From NCBI RefSeq assembly GCF_004137255.1, contig NZ_SDWT01000001.1:2170001-2234000 (forward strand): DNA of 64,000 nt, in the 5' to 3' direction. The stretch's first letter is position 1. Each line of letters begins with the position of its first letter. This DNA comes from Nocardioides oleivorans (GTDB lineage Bacteria; Actinomycetota; Actinomycetes; Propionibacteriales; Nocardioidaceae). Positions 25,107-36,284 of this stretch are shown piece by piece. A program made the position numbers and the translations under genes. Under the pieces are notes generated by a model. The model searched no databases. It saw nothing but the letters and a program-made list of their open reading frames with translations, and was not told the origin of the DNA.

Positions 25107-25114
25107 ATGCTCCC

Positions 25115-25987
25115 ATGCTGGTGCGCGACCTCGAGTGGCTGCTGCAGGTCGGCGAGCTCGGCCACGTCACCGAGGCGGCCTCGGCGCTCGGGACGAGCCA
25201 GCCGACGCTGTCGCGAGCACTCGGCCGGCTGGAGGACGAGCTGGGCGTGCGGATCTTCGAGCGGCTGCCCACCGGCGTCGCCCCGACCGCCGACGGCGAG
25301 CTGGTGCTCGAGGCCGCGCACGACCTCGTGGCCCGACACGACCTGCTGCGCGCGACGCTCGCCAACCGCGTCGACCCCGACACCGGGCTCGTCCGGCTGG
25401 CCTTCCTCGACTCGATGGCCACCACCCTCGTGCCCCGGTTGCTGCGCGCGTTCCACGCGGAGGCCCCGGGGCTGAAGGTGGCATTGAGCCAGGAGCCGGC
25501 GCACGAGATCCGCCGCGACCTCGACCGGGGCACGGTCGAGCTCGGCCTCACGATGGACCGCTCCGACGACCTCGCCTGGCTGCCGGTGCGACGCGAGCGC
25601 CTGGTCGTCGTGGTGCCGCCGACCCACCGGCTCCGCGGCCGCAAGCGGGTCGACCTGGCCGAGCTGGCCGACGACGAGCTCGTCACCACTCCGGTGGGCT
25701 ACGCCCACAGCGTGATCGTGCAGGCGCTGTTCGCCGAGGTCGGTGTCGTGCCGCGGATCTCCTTCGAGAGCGCCGACCTCGCGACGATCGAGGGGCTGGT
25801 CTCCGCCGGGCTCGGGGTCGCGGTCGTGCCCGAGGCGTTCGCCGGCCAGTCGGGCTCGGTCGGGCTCGCCCTCTCCTCGGCGGGTGCGACGCGCACGATC
25901 GGCCTCTCCTGGCGCACCGACCGCCCGCTCGCGCCCCCGGCCGAGCGGTTCGTCGACTTCGTCCGCGCCCGCACGTGGGACGACTGA
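25115..25987 (+). CDS. LysR family transcriptional regulator
   Basis: A 290-residue LysR regulator. The N-terminal winged helix covers residues 1-60 (WLLQVGELGHVTEAASALGTSQPTLSRAL, then LEDELGVRIFERLPTGVAPT). The effector-binding domain follows, including DDELVTTPVGYAHSVIVQAL and GLGVAVVPEAFAGQ. The ATG at 25115 starts the normal HTH; an upstream in-frame start at 24992 is not supported. It probably controls the divergent MFS gene and itself through the palindrome at 25090-25106. Confidence 0.92.
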   Translation: MLVRDLEWLLQVGELGHVTEAASALGTSQPTLSRALGRLEDELGVRIFERLPTGVAPTADGELVLEAAHDLVARHDLLRATLANRVDPDTGLVRLAFLDSMATTLVPRLLRAFHAEAPGLKVALSQEPAHEIRRDLDRGTVELGLTMDRSDDLAWLPVRRERLVVVVPPTHRLRGRKRVDLAELADDELVTTPVGYAHSVIVQALFAEVGVVPRISFESADLATIEGLVSAGLGVAVVPEAFAGQSGSVGLALSSAGATRTIGLSWRTDRPLAPPAERFVDFVRARTWDD

Positions 25988-26022
25988 CGTACGCCGACCC
26001 GTGCCGGCCACGGGACGACGAC

Positions 26023-26053
26023 GGCCCCGTCCGGTATGGGGCCGGACGGGGCC
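26023..26053. terminator. Bidirectional terminator hairpin
   Basis: GGCCCCGTCCGG (26023-26034) pairs perfectly with CCGGACGGGGCC (26042-26053) over a 7-nt loop. It lies between the end of the LysR gene and the end of the convergent small gene, so it can stop transcription from both sides. Confidence 0.75.
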
Positions 26054-26091
26054 TGTCGGTCTGGGTGCCGGTCGCGTGGACCGGCGGCGGG

Positions 26092-26325
26092 TCAGCCCTT
26101 GCGGGGCCCGAGGATCAGGTTGCCGATCGCGCTGCGCGGGCGCGGGATCGCCGGCGCGGGCCACCAGCCCATGGTCGAGAAGGACGGGCGGGCGGCGTTG
26201 AAGCCCTCGCGGTAGACGAAGTTGCCGCCGCACTCGCAGATCCAGCGCTCGCCGACCTCGTGCTCGCCGTCGGCCGCCGGAGCCCCCTCGGTCTCCAGGC
26301 AGATGTGCAGCATCGTGGAACCCAT
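26092..26325 (-). CDS. Small cysteine-containing hypothetical protein
   Basis: A 77-residue protein with three cysteines, two of them in a CEC pair (WICECGGNFVYREGFN) after an acidic loop. The second half is Pro/Arg-rich. It ends near a terminator and its ATG at 26325 is preceded by GAGGGGTG, a good ribosome site. The CxC pair could bind metal, but there is no second pair to make a standard zinc ribbon. Not recognised. Confidence 0.6.
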   Translation of the reverse strand: MGSTMLHICLETEGAPAADGEHEVGERWICECGGNFVYREGFNAARPSFSTMGWWPAPAIPRPRSAIGNLILGPRKG

Positions 26326-26485
26326 CGCGCACCCCTCACTGTGCTCGGCCCGAGCGGTCTGTCCTGCTCATGGTGCGCCGCGGGCGCGCGCAGCGAAATG
26401 GCCGAGATGCGAATTCCGGGTCATCTTGATGAAAACTCGGAAGATCGTGCTGGCTTGCCCGAAATTGACAGGTGCTTTCCGCAGG

Positions 26486-28066
26486 TCAGATCCAGCGACG
26501 GAACCAGATCCGCGCGTCCCACTCCGACTTCGTGAGCAGCACGTCGGTCCAGATCGGCCAGAACCACGCGAAGGCGATCAGGGCGAGCACGGTGTAGCTC
26601 CCGGCGACGACCACACCGAACGTACGACGAGGGGTGGGCACGTCGGAGGTGCCGATCAGGTGACCCATCGCGAGTGCGATCGAGAGCACCATGAACGGCA
26701 GGCAGGCGATCGCGTAGAAGAAGAAGATCGGCCGGTCGTCGTAGAGGAACCACGGCAGCCACGTGCTGGCCAGTCCGACCACCGCGATGCCGTGCCGCCA
26801 GTCGCGCGCGCCGATCCACAGCAGGAGCGAGGCGATCATCGCCAGGCACCCGCCCCACCAGATCACCGGGTTGCCGAGCAGCAGGATCTGCCGGATGCAG
26901 GTCGAGCCGCTGGGGGCGTCGCAGCCCTGCGAGCCGGGCTGGATGTCGGTCTGCGCGTCGACCCCCACGGGGCGGCCCATGAGCAGCCAGGTCGACGGCT
27001 TGGAGGCGTAGATGTGGGTCGAGTCGTTGAGGAAGTGGCTGTGGAACGCGTAGACGTCGTGGTGGTAGTGCCACAGCGACCTCAGCGACTGGGTGACCTC
27101 GCCGAGGCCCTCCGCGTCCGGCTCGGTCGCCGTCGGCCACTGCTCGCCGCCGCCGTACGTCGTGTACTGCGTGTTGCTGAGCGTCTGCTCGTAGGCGTCG
27201 GCGTGGATGAGCCAGCCGGTCCACGAGACGACGTACGTCACTAGGGCGACGCCGACGAGCGCGAGGAACGCCGGGGCGCCGTCGAGGAAGATCGAGCGGA
27301 GCAGTGGCCGCTTCTGGCCGAAGGCCCGGCGCGCGCCCGCGCTCCACAGCCAGGCGAGCAGGCCGAAGACGGCGAGCGTGTAGGCCGCCGACCACTTCGT
27401 GCCGCACGCGAGGCCGAACATGATCCCGCCGAGGAGCAGCCACGGCCGCCACAGGCCCAGCGCCCGGCCGTGCCGCCCGGACGCGAGGCGGTCGCGCAGC
27501 CACTGCCGGTCGGCGACGACGCAGTGCACGCCGCAGAGGATGAAGAAGGCCAGGAAGATGTCGAGGAGCGCGAGGCGGGACAGCACGAGCTGGAGCCCGT
27601 CGATGCTCAGCAGCAGGCCGGCGACCAGGCCGAGCACGGTCGAGCCGGTGACCCGCCGCACGAAGCGGCACATCACCAGCACCATCAGCGAGCCGACGAT
27701 CGCCGAGGCCATCCGCCAGCCCGTGGGGTCCATGCCCCAGGCCTTGATGCCGAGCGCGATCAGCCACTTGCCGACCTCGGGGTGGACGATCATCGACGGG
27801 TCGTCCTGCCACAGCCCCAGGACGTTGCCGTTGAGGATCGTCTTGTCGGCGTCGTCGACGTACTTCAGCACGTAGCCGTGGTTGAGCAGCGACCAGGCGT
27901 CCTTGGCGTAGTAGGTCTCGTCGAAGGAGAACTGGTGCGGCGTGCCGAGGTGCCAGCGGCGCAGGAAGAACGCCAGCGCGGCCAGGCAGATCGCGCCGAC
28001 CCAGCCGAGGGCCGGGTCCTCCGAGCGCCAACGCGGACGGTTCCGCTCGGTGGCAGTCGGAGTCAC
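26486..28066 (-). CDS. Polyprenyl-phosphate-mannose--protein O-mannosyltransferase (PMT)
   Basis: A 526-residue GT39-type membrane enzyme that O-mannosylates secreted proteins using polyprenyl-phosphate-mannose. It has about ten or more hydrophobic helices, the first-loop DE motif in FSFDETYYAKDAWSLLNHGY, and later HPEVGKWLIALGIKAWG. The C-terminal half has the PMT C-domain (WLPWFLYDDRPIFFFYAIAC). It corresponds in position to Rv1002c of Mycobacterium tuberculosis, whose neighbour is rsmI; here a copper/PKD gene is inserted between. Substrates may include the secreted Thr/Pro-rich proteins of the window. Confidence 0.93.
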   Translation of the reverse strand: MTPTATERNRPRWRSEDPALGWVGAICLAALAFFLRRWHLGTPHQFSFDETYYAKDAWSLLNHGYVLKYVDDADKTILNGNVLGLWQDDPSMIVHPEVGKWLIALGIKAWGMDPTGWRMASAIVGSLMVLVMCRFVRRVTGSTVLGLVAGLLLSIDGLQLVLSRLALLDIFLAFFILCGVHCVVADRQWLRDRLASGRHGRALGLWRPWLLLGGIMFGLACGTKWSAAYTLAVFGLLAWLWSAGARRAFGQKRPLLRSIFLDGAPAFLALVGVALVTYVVSWTGWLIHADAYEQTLSNTQYTTYGGGEQWPTATEPDAEGLGEVTQSLRSLWHYHHDVYAFHSHFLNDSTHIYASKPSTWLLMGRPVGVDAQTDIQPGSQGCDAPSGSTCIRQILLLGNPVIWWGGCLAMIASLLLWIGARDWRHGIAVVGLASTWLPWFLYDDRPIFFFYAIACLPFMVLSIALAMGHLIGTSDVPTPRRTFGVVVAGSYTVLALIAFAWFWPIWTDVLLTKSEWDARIWFRRWI

Positions 28067-28170
28067 GCGGGAACTCTAACCAGAGCCGCACCCTCGTCGA
28101 CCGCCCCGCGCGGTCCCCTGCGGCGTCGGGGGATCGGCTCGGCGAGCTGTCCACGTCGGGCGGTGCGGCC

Positions 28171-28199
28171 TTGACGTGACGCTGGCCACATCGCAGACT
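28171..28199 (+). promoter_or_regulatory. Candidate promoter of the copper/PKD gene
   Basis: TTGACG at 28171-28176 is followed after 17 nt by CAGACT at 28194-28199, a good -35 and an acceptable -10 (CANNNT). The spacing is ideal, and the ATG at 28260 lies about 55 nt downstream. Confidence 0.4.
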
Positions 28200-28259
28200 C
28201 GTCGCACCGATTCAGACATGCGAACTCCGTTCGACAGGTCGCCCCGACGAGAGGTTTCC

Positions 28260-30008
28260 ATGCCACGCGACGCCCGGTCCGCCGCACGTACGACGTCGAG
28301 GGCGCGCACCGTCCTCACCGTGCTCGCACTCCTCTGCGCGGTCCTGCCCGGGGCGTGGGTCGCTGCGACGGCCTCGACGGGCTCGACGGGTGCCGCGGCC
28401 GCGGGTCGCACCTGGGTCGTCGACGCGATCGACCCGGCCGCCGGGACGTCCGGGCTCAACCGCTGGGAGTCGGTCGACACGGGCAGGAACATCGTCACGA
28501 TCGCGGTCGGCGACACCGTCGTGTGGGAGTTCGACCAGGCCAACCAGGCGCACGACCTCAAGTCGAAGCCCAAGGTCGACCCGTGGGACCGGGACTGGGA
28601 CTTCCACCAGTCGTGGGTGCCGGCCGACGGCGCCAAGACCCTCTCCCACACCTTCACCCAGGCCGGCACCTACAACTACGAGTGCACGCTGCACGCCGGG
28701 ATGATGGAGGGCACGGTCATCGTCACCGACGACGCGAGCAACACCGCGCCGACCGCGAGCCCGGTCGTCGGGCTCGACAGCGTCACCCCCAACGTCCTCC
28801 ACGCGACCGCCAACGCCACCGACGCCGAGGGTGACCCGCTGAGCTACTCGTGGGACTTCGGTGCCGGCGGTGCCCGCGCCACCACGAACCACGCCATGCA
28901 CGACTACTCCGCCCCGGGCCAGTACGTCGTCCGGCTGCGGGTGAGCGACGGGCGCGGTGGCCTCTACGCCCAGGACTTCCCGGTCACCGTCGCGGCCGGC
29001 GGCGGCACGACCGAGCCCCCGGCCGACGGAGCGCTGCCCGACATCGACGCCCTCGCCACCGGCGGCGCGTCGCTCACCGCCGCGTTCTCCACGCAGGTGA
29101 CCACCCACGGCCTGCTCGCGCCCTTCGCCGCCTGGACCGCCGCGGACGGCCCCCTGGCCGGCGAGGCGACCATGGTGCGCCGTCGCGGGTCGACGTACAC
29201 CTCGCTGAGCGTGACCGGCGCGAAGGCGAGCACGACCTACGACCAGGTGCACGTGCACGAGCAGCCGTGCGGCACCGGCAACGGCGGCGTGCACTTCCGC
29301 TTCGACGAGACGCAGCCGTTCGCCGAGGTCAACGAGATCTGGCCGCTCTTCACGACCGACGCCAGCGGTGCGAGCGGGCTGGTCGGGGTCACCAAGCCGG
29401 TGCGGGCCGGCACGAAGGCCGTCTCGCTCGTGGTCCACGACCCGGCCGACGCCTCGCGTCGACTCGCCTGCGCCGACCTCGCGCCCAGCACCTCCGACCT
29501 CGTCTACGTCTGGAGCTTCGGCGACGGCACCACCGCGACCGGCGCCGACCCCGACCACACCTACGCGCAGCCCGGCACCTACACCGCGACCGTGACGGTC
29601 ACGCACGGCTCGGGGCCCCACGCCGGCCACACGTCGGTGAGCGACAGCGTGCAGGTCGTCGTCGGCGGCGGTGCCCCGCCGACCGTGCCGACGCTGCCGC
29701 CGACTGTCGATCGCACCCCGCCGCGGATCTCGACGTTCGGGCCGCGCGGGTCGTCGTCCGAGGCTCGCCCGACGATCAAGGTGCGCGTGCGCGACCGCGA
29801 CTCCACGGTGCGGAAGAAGGACGTCGTGCTCCGCGTCGACGGCCGGAAGGCCACCGGCACTAAGTACGACGCGAAGCGCGGGCTCGTGACGTGGCGGCCG
29901 TCGAAGGCACTCGCGCCCGGGCGCCACGTCGTCCGCCTCGTGGTCCGCGACGCGGCCGGCAACAAGGCGTCGAAGACCTGGTGGTTCAGGGTGGTGCGAC
30001 GCCCCTGA
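28260..30008 (+). CDS. Secreted protein with plastocyanin-like, SOD-like and two PKD domains
   Basis: A 582-residue secreted protein with an N-terminal signal (residues about 12-45, ending near ASTGSTGAAA). Domain 1 (about 50-155) is a blue-copper plastocyanin/azurin-like fold with likely ligands His98, Cys142, His145 and Met148. A PKD domain (SYSWDFG) spans about 165-245. Residues about 265-410 resemble a Cu,Zn-superoxide-dismutase fold: HVH at 331/333, His345, His393, and Cys337 with Cys404 able to form the disulfide. A second PKD domain (VYVWSFGDG) and a C-terminal Ig-like domain (PPRISTFGPRGSS...) follow. The ATG at 28260 has GAGAGG upstream. It lies divergently between PMT and rsmI. The SOD assignment rests on motifs I read by eye; catalysis is uncertain because the zinc-loop histidines are not obvious. 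Confidence 0.78.
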   Translation: MPRDARSAARTTSRARTVLTVLALLCAVLPGAWVAATASTGSTGAAAAGRTWVVDAIDPAAGTSGLNRWESVDTGRNIVTIAVGDTVVWEFDQANQAHDLKSKPKVDPWDRDWDFHQSWVPADGAKTLSHTFTQAGTYNYECTLHAGMMEGTVIVTDDASNTAPTASPVVGLDSVTPNVLHATANATDAEGDPLSYSWDFGAGGARATTNHAMHDYSAPGQYVVRLRVSDGRGGLYAQDFPVTVAAGGGTTEPPADGALPDIDALATGGASLTAAFSTQVTTHGLLAPFAAWTAADGPLAGEATMVRRRGSTYTSLSVTGAKASTTYDQVHVHEQPCGTGNGGVHFRFDETQPFAEVNEIWPLFTTDASGASGLVGVTKPVRAGTKAVSLVVHDPADASRRLACADLAPSTSDLVYVWSFGDGTTATGADPDHTYAQPGTYTATVTVTHGSGPHAGHTSVSDSVQVVVGGGAPPTVPTLPPTVDRTPPRISTFGPRGSSSEARPTIKVRVRDRDSTVRKKDVVLRVDGRKATGTKYDAKRGLVTWRPSKALAPGRHVVRLVVRDAAGNKASKTWWFRVVRRP

Positions 30009-30021
30009 CATGATCGGTCGC

Positions 30022-30838
30022 ATGTCTGGCGTCCTGGTCCTCGCGGGCACCCCGATCGGTCAGGCCGGAGACGCGCCGCCGCGGCTCGCGGCCGAGCTGT
30101 CGGGGGCCGACGTCGTCGCCGCCGAGGACACCCGGCGGCTCAAGCGGCTCTGCGCCGACGTCGGGATCACGCTGTCCGGCCGCGTCGTGTCCTACTTCGA
30201 GGGCAACGAGCAGGCGCGCACCCCGGTGCTGCTCGAGGCTCTCCTCGCCGGCGAGCGGGTCGTGCTCGTGACCGACGCCGGGATGCCGAGCGTCTCCGAC
30301 CCGGGCTACCGGCTGGTGGCCGCCGCGGTCGAGCACGACGTACGCGTCACCGCCGTTCCCGGCCCCAGCGCCGTGCTCACCGCGCTCGCCGTCAGCGGCC
30401 TCCCGGTCGACCGGTTCTGCTTCGAGGGGTTCCTGCCGCGCAAGGCGGGGGAGCGCGGACGCCGGCTCGCCGCGCTCGCCACCGAGGAGCGGACGATGGT
30501 CTTCTTCGAGGCGCCCCACCGCACCGAGGCCGCGCTCACCGCGATGGCCGACGCGCTCGGCGACGACCGGCCCGCCGCGGTGTGCCGCGAGCTCACCAAG
30601 ACCCACGAGGAGGTGCGCCGCGGCCCGCTCGGCGAGCTCGTGGCGTGGGCCAAGGAGGGCGTGCGCGGCGAGGTGACGATCGTCGTCGAAGGCTCCAGCG
30701 GCGGCCCGGCCGTCGATACCGACCCCGGCTCGCTCCGCGCCGCCGTCACCGCGCTGGAGGAGTCCGGATCGACCCGCAAGGAGGCGATCGCCGAGGTCGC
30801 CAAGCGCGCCGGCCTGCCCAAGCGGGAGGTGTACGACG

Positions 30839-30852
<14 letters not shown>
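30022..30852 (+). CDS. rsmI: 16S rRNA (cytidine(1402)-2'-O)-methyltransferase RsmI
   Basis: Methylates the 2'-OH of C1402 in the 16S rRNA decoding centre. The 276-residue protein has the family start SGVLVLAGTPIGQAGDAPPR, AAEDTRR, the SAM-binding VTDAGMPSVSDPG and the later VPGPSAVLTALAVSGLP. The ATG at 30022 matches the usual N-terminus; an in-frame ATG at 30010 would add four residues. It overlaps tatD by 14 nt. PMT and rsmI are neighbours in many actinobacteria, and here they are separated by the copper/PKD gene. Confidence 0.94.
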
Positions 30853-33114
<2,262 letters not shown>

Positions 33115-33117
33115 ACC

Positions 33118-33145
33118 TGGCACCGCTGTACTTGGCACCGCTGTA
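33118..33145 (+). repeat. 15-bp tandem direct repeat after rpfB
   Basis: TGGCACCGCTGTA occurs at 33118-33130 and 33133-33145 (period 15 nt), beginning 3 nt after the rpfB stop. The second copy runs into the long inverted repeat that follows. Confidence 0.7.
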
Positions 33146-33213
33146 ACGCCGGGTTGATCGTTGTACCCACCCTGCTGCAGGGGGGTGGGTACAAGCATCA
33201 ACCCGGCGTTACA
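33142..33213. repeat. Long inverted repeat / bidirectional terminator between rpfB and hydrolase
   Basis: Two 31-nt arms (33142-33172 and 33183-33213) pair with only two mismatches (CG against GC in the middle). The left arm begins TGTAACGCCGGGTTGAT and continues TTGTACCCACCC; the loop is 10 nt. The two genes converge here. The right arm contains the last codons and stop of the minus-strand hydrolase (stop at 33198-33200), so part of the repeat is translated as Val-Thr-Pro-Gly. The length is far more than termination needs. Confidence 0.75.
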
Positions 33214-33995
33214 GGCGCGTCCCGGTGGACGTGCTCGGCCACCATCGCGGGCCAGAGCCGTACGTCGGGGTGGGTCCGCGCGACGACCAGCTCGCTGTGC
33301 GGCAGCAGGTCGTGCAGCTGCTCCGAGGTGCTCACCGGGTGGGCCGGGTCCTCGATCCAGGCGAGGATCAGCGCCGGCACGTCGAGCCCGGCCAGCACCG
33401 AGCGGTCGGGCAGGTCGGTGAGCGCCGCGCCCCGGAAGACGGTCGGCAGCAGGTCGATCGCGACGTCGGGCCACGTGACGGGCTTGTCGGGGTTCTCCGC
33501 CGGCGGGTGCGGAGCGGCGCGCCCGGCCTCGACGAGCGCATCGACGCCCTGGGTCTCGACGACCACCGCGCAGTCCTCGTAGGCCGCGCCCTGGGCGACC
33601 CGTGTCTCCCACACCGTCGGCGGGATGCAGAGGGTGAGGCCGGCGAACGACGAGGGTGAGGCCGGCGCCGCGTGGAGCAGCGTCGCGCTGCCCATCGAGC
33701 TGCCGACGCCGTGCACCTGCTCGCCGGGGAACACGTGCGCCACCAGGGCGAGGAGGTCGTCGGCGAGCGTCGGCCAGCCGTACGCCGTCGCGTCCCGCGG
33801 GCCCGTCGACCGGCCGTGCCCGCGGGCGTCGTACCGCAGCACGCGACAGCCGTCGAGCTCGCCCACCAGGTCGACGGCGATCAGGTCCTCGCGGGCCCGG
33901 CTCGACGTGAGCCCGTGGAGCTGTACGACGGCGGGGCCGGCGTCGCCGCGCAGGTCGAAGTCGAGGACGGTGTCGCGTCGGCGGAGGACGGGCAC
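33198..33995 (-). CDS. Alpha/beta hydrolase
   Basis: A 265-residue alpha/beta-hydrolase. The oxyanion region is [11 protein letters not shown], the nucleophile elbow [12 protein letters not shown], an acid lies in the WIEDPAHP segment and the final His in [10 protein letters not shown]. The substrate is unknown. The GTG at 33995 has CAGGAG 5 nt upstream, so the much longer reading on this strand is rejected. It is convergent with rpfB and divergent from the condensation-domain gene, with which it may work in an acyl-ester pathway. Confidence 0.88.
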   Translation of the reverse strand: MPVLRRRDTVLDFDLRGDAGPAVVQLHGLTSSRAREDLIAVDLVGELDGCRVLRYDARGHGRSTGPRDATAYGWPTLADDLLALVAHVFPGEQVHGVGSSMGSATLLHAAPASPSSFAGLTLCIPPTVWETRVAQGAAYEDCAVVVETQGVDALVEAGRAAPHPPAENPDKPVTWPDVAIDLLPTVFRGAALTDLPDRSVLAGLDVPALILAWIEDPAHPVSTSEQLHDLLPHSELVVARTHPDVRLWPAMVAEHVHRDAPVTPG

Positions 33996-34077
33996 GGTGC
34001 TCCTGGTGGTGACGGGAGGGAGGACAGCCGGGGTCCTCATCCTAGGAGCCGCCCGGGGCTGCCTACACTCCGTCGTG

Positions 34078-35412
34078 ATGCGGCTCACCATCGTGGACCA
34101 GGTGCACCTGCCCGAGGGGCAGCTGCGCAGCCACGTCCTGAAGCGCGGCGGCAGCGTCGGCCACCTCCGCGAGCTGCCGATCTCCTTCGACCAGCGCCGC
34201 CACGTCCTGGAGGGCCAGCGGCGCGGGTCGTGGATGGCCGTCGCGTTCACGCTGCCCGAGCGCGTCGACGACGACGCCCTCGCGCTGGCCTGGGAGGCGG
34301 TCGTGCAGCGGCACGGCACGCTGCGGTCCGCGTTCGTCGCGCGGCCGCCCCGCTCGGTGGTGCTGCACGAGATCGAGCTGCGGCGCGGCGGCTGGGTCGA
34401 CCACCCGGCCCAACCGGGCGTCGGCATCCGCGACCGGCTGCGCGAGGTCCTCGACGAGGCGTGCGCCCCGTTCGCCCGTCCGTCGCACCGGCTCTGCGTG
34501 GTGCAGCCGGCCGACGGCCCGCCGTCCGTCGTCATCGCCGCCGACCACTCGCACGTCGACGCCTGGTCGCTGCTGGTGCTGGTGCGCGACCTGACGACCT
34601 GCCTCGCCGACCTCGCCGGCGGCCGCCCGCCCGGGGTGGACCTGCCGCCCGCGCCCGCCTTCGCCGACCACACCCACGAGCTCTCCTCCCGCCCGCCGGT
34701 GCCGGAGGACGTGGTGACCCGCTGGCGCGAGATCCTCGACGCCGGCGACGGGGCGATGCCGACGTTCCCGCTCCCCCTGGGCGACCTCAGCGAGCCGCGC
34801 ACCGCGGTGGTCGAGGTGCACGACGTGCTCGACACCGACCAGCTGGCCGCGTTCGAGGGCCACTGCCGCGGGATCGGCGCCAGCATGCTGTCGGTCTCCC
34901 TCGCCGAGGCGTGCGCCGCCGTCGACGACCTCTCCGGCGCGGCCGCGCCGCTGCGGGCGATCTTCCCGGTGCACAGCAGGTACGACGACCGCTGGCACGA
35001 CTCGGTCGGCTGGTTCATCACGAACTCGGTCATCGAGGTGCCCTCGCCGGACCCCGCCGCGTGCCACCGCGCGGTCAAGGAGGCCGTCGTCCTCGGCTCG
35101 CACCCGCTCGAGCCGATCATGGCCCCTTACGGCGGGATGCCGATGACGCCCGGCAACTTCGCGGTCTCCTGGCTCGACAACCGCCGGCTCCCCGTCGCCG
35201 TACCTCCCGGGCTCGAGCCGCAGCACGTGTCCGCCGTCGTCCGCACCGACGGCGTGATGATCTGGTTCGTCGTCAACGCCTCCGGCCTGCACCTGCGCTG
35301 CCGCTACCCCGGCACGCCCGAGGCCCGCCGCAGCGTCGGCGACTGGCTCGACGGCGTACGCCAGCGGCTGCAGGCCCGCGTCGCCTCCTCCGGGGGACCG
35401 GTGCCCGACTAG
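34078..35412 (+). CDS. Condensation-domain protein (PapA/NRPS C-domain-like acyltransferase)
   Basis: A 444-residue stand-alone condensation-type domain, probably an acyltransferase making esters or amides. The N-terminal half has [19 protein letters not shown] and [17 protein letters not shown]; the catalytic motif appears as DHSHVDAWS, where the second His and the Asp of HHxxxDG are kept but the first His is Asp and the Gly is Ala. The C-terminal half has [13 protein letters not shown] and [13 protein letters not shown], typical of the second CoA-acyltransferase-like lobe. No adenylation or carrier domain lies nearby. It sits between rpfB and rsmA, which are neighbours in Mycobacterium. A TACACT hexamer lies 8 nt before the ATG. 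Confidence 0.8.
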   Translation: MRLTIVDQVHLPEGQLRSHVLKRGGSVGHLRELPISFDQRRHVLEGQRRGSWMAVAFTLPERVDDDALALAWEAVVQRHGTLRSAFVARPPRSVVLHEIELRRGGWVDHPAQPGVGIRDRLREVLDEACAPFARPSHRLCVVQPADGPPSVVIAADHSHVDAWSLLVLVRDLTTCLADLAGGRPPGVDLPPAPAFADHTHELSSRPPVPEDVVTRWREILDAGDGAMPTFPLPLGDLSEPRTAVVEVHDVLDTDQLAAFEGHCRGIGASMLSVSLAEACAAVDDLSGAAAPLRAIFPVHSRYDDRWHDSVGWFITNSVIEVPSPDPAACHRAVKEAVVLGSHPLEPIMAPYGGMPMTPGNFAVSWLDNRRLPVAVPPGLEPQHVSAVVRTDGVMIWFVVNASGLHLRCRYPGTPEARRSVGDWLDGVRQRLQARVASSGGPVPD

Positions 35413-35423
35413 GCTTCCGCTCC

Positions 35424-36284
35424 ATGACGACCAACCCGGGCCCGAGGCTCCTCGGGCCCGCCGAGGTGCGTCAGCTGGCCGCCGAGCTCGACCTCCGGCC
35501 GACCAAGCAGCGCGGCCAGAACTTCGTGATCGACGCCAACACCGTGCGCCGGATCGTGCGCGAGTCGGGCATCACCGGGGACGACGTCGTGGTCGAGGTC
35601 GGCCCGGGCCTGGGCTCCCTGACACTCGCCCTCCTCGAGGTTGCCCGGCGCGTGATCGCGATCGAGGTCGACCCGCTCCTCGCCGAGCGGCTGCCGGCCA
35701 CCATCGCGTCGTACGCCCCCGGGCAGGTCGACCACTTCGAGGTCGTGCTGGCCGACGCGATGCGCATCGAGGAGGTGCCCGGACCGCCGCCGACCGCGCT
35801 GGTAGCCAACCTCCCCTACAACGTCTCGGTGCCCGTGCTGATCCACCTGCTCACGTTGCTGCCGTCGCTCGAGCGCGGCCTGGTGATGGTGCAGGCCGAG
35901 GTCGCCGACCGGCTGGCCGCAGGACCGGGCTCGAAGACCTACGGCGTGCCCAGCGTGAAGGCGGCGTGGTTCGCGGATGTGAGGCGTGCCGGTGCGATCG
36001 GGCGCAACGTCTTCTGGCCGGCGCCCAACGTCGACTCCGGGCTGGTCGCCTGGACCCGGACCGATCCGCCGCGGACCACCGCCACCCGGGAGCAGGTCTT
36101 CGCCGTCGTCGACGCCGCCTTCGCCCAGCGCCGCAAGCAAGTCCGCGCGGCGCTACGCGGCCTCGCCGGGTCCGCCGAGGCCGCGACGGCCGCGCTGGAG
36201 CAGGCCGGGGTCGACCCCACCGCCCGTGGCGAGGTGCTCTCCGTCGACGACTTCGCGCGGATCGCGGAGGGCCTCACGTGGTGA
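35424..36284 (+). CDS. rsmA: 16S rRNA dimethyltransferase RsmA (KsgA)
   Basis: Dimethylates two adjacent adenosines (A1518, A1519) in 16S rRNA during ribosome maturation. The 286-residue protein has [20 protein letters not shown], the SAM motif [12 protein letters not shown], the acidic IAIEVD and the catalytic NLPYN. The ATG at 35424 is preceded by TAGGCT (35410-35415), so it may be leaderless. Its stop overlaps the ispE GTG by 4 nt. It is part of the conserved rpfB-rsmA-ispE block. Confidence 0.96.
   Translation: MTTNPGPRLLGPAEVRQLAAELDLRPTKQRGQNFVIDANTVRRIVRESGITGDDVVVEVGPGLGSLTLALLEVARRVIAIEVDPLLAERLPATIASYAPGQVDHFEVVLADAMRIEEVPGPPPTALVANLPYNVSVPVLIHLLTLLPSLERGLVMVQAEVADRLAAGPGSKTYGVPSVKAAWFADVRRAGAIGRNVFWPAPNVDSGLVAWTRTDPPRTTATREQVFAVVDAAFAQRRKQVRAALRGLAGSAEAATAALEQAGVDPTARGEVLSVDDFARIAEGLTW

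Noticed and set aside
23783..26332. 849-codon minus-strand frame over the MFS and LysR genes
   Set aside because: It crosses two convincing genes in another frame and encodes a low-complexity Arg/Gly/Ala protein without recognisable domains.
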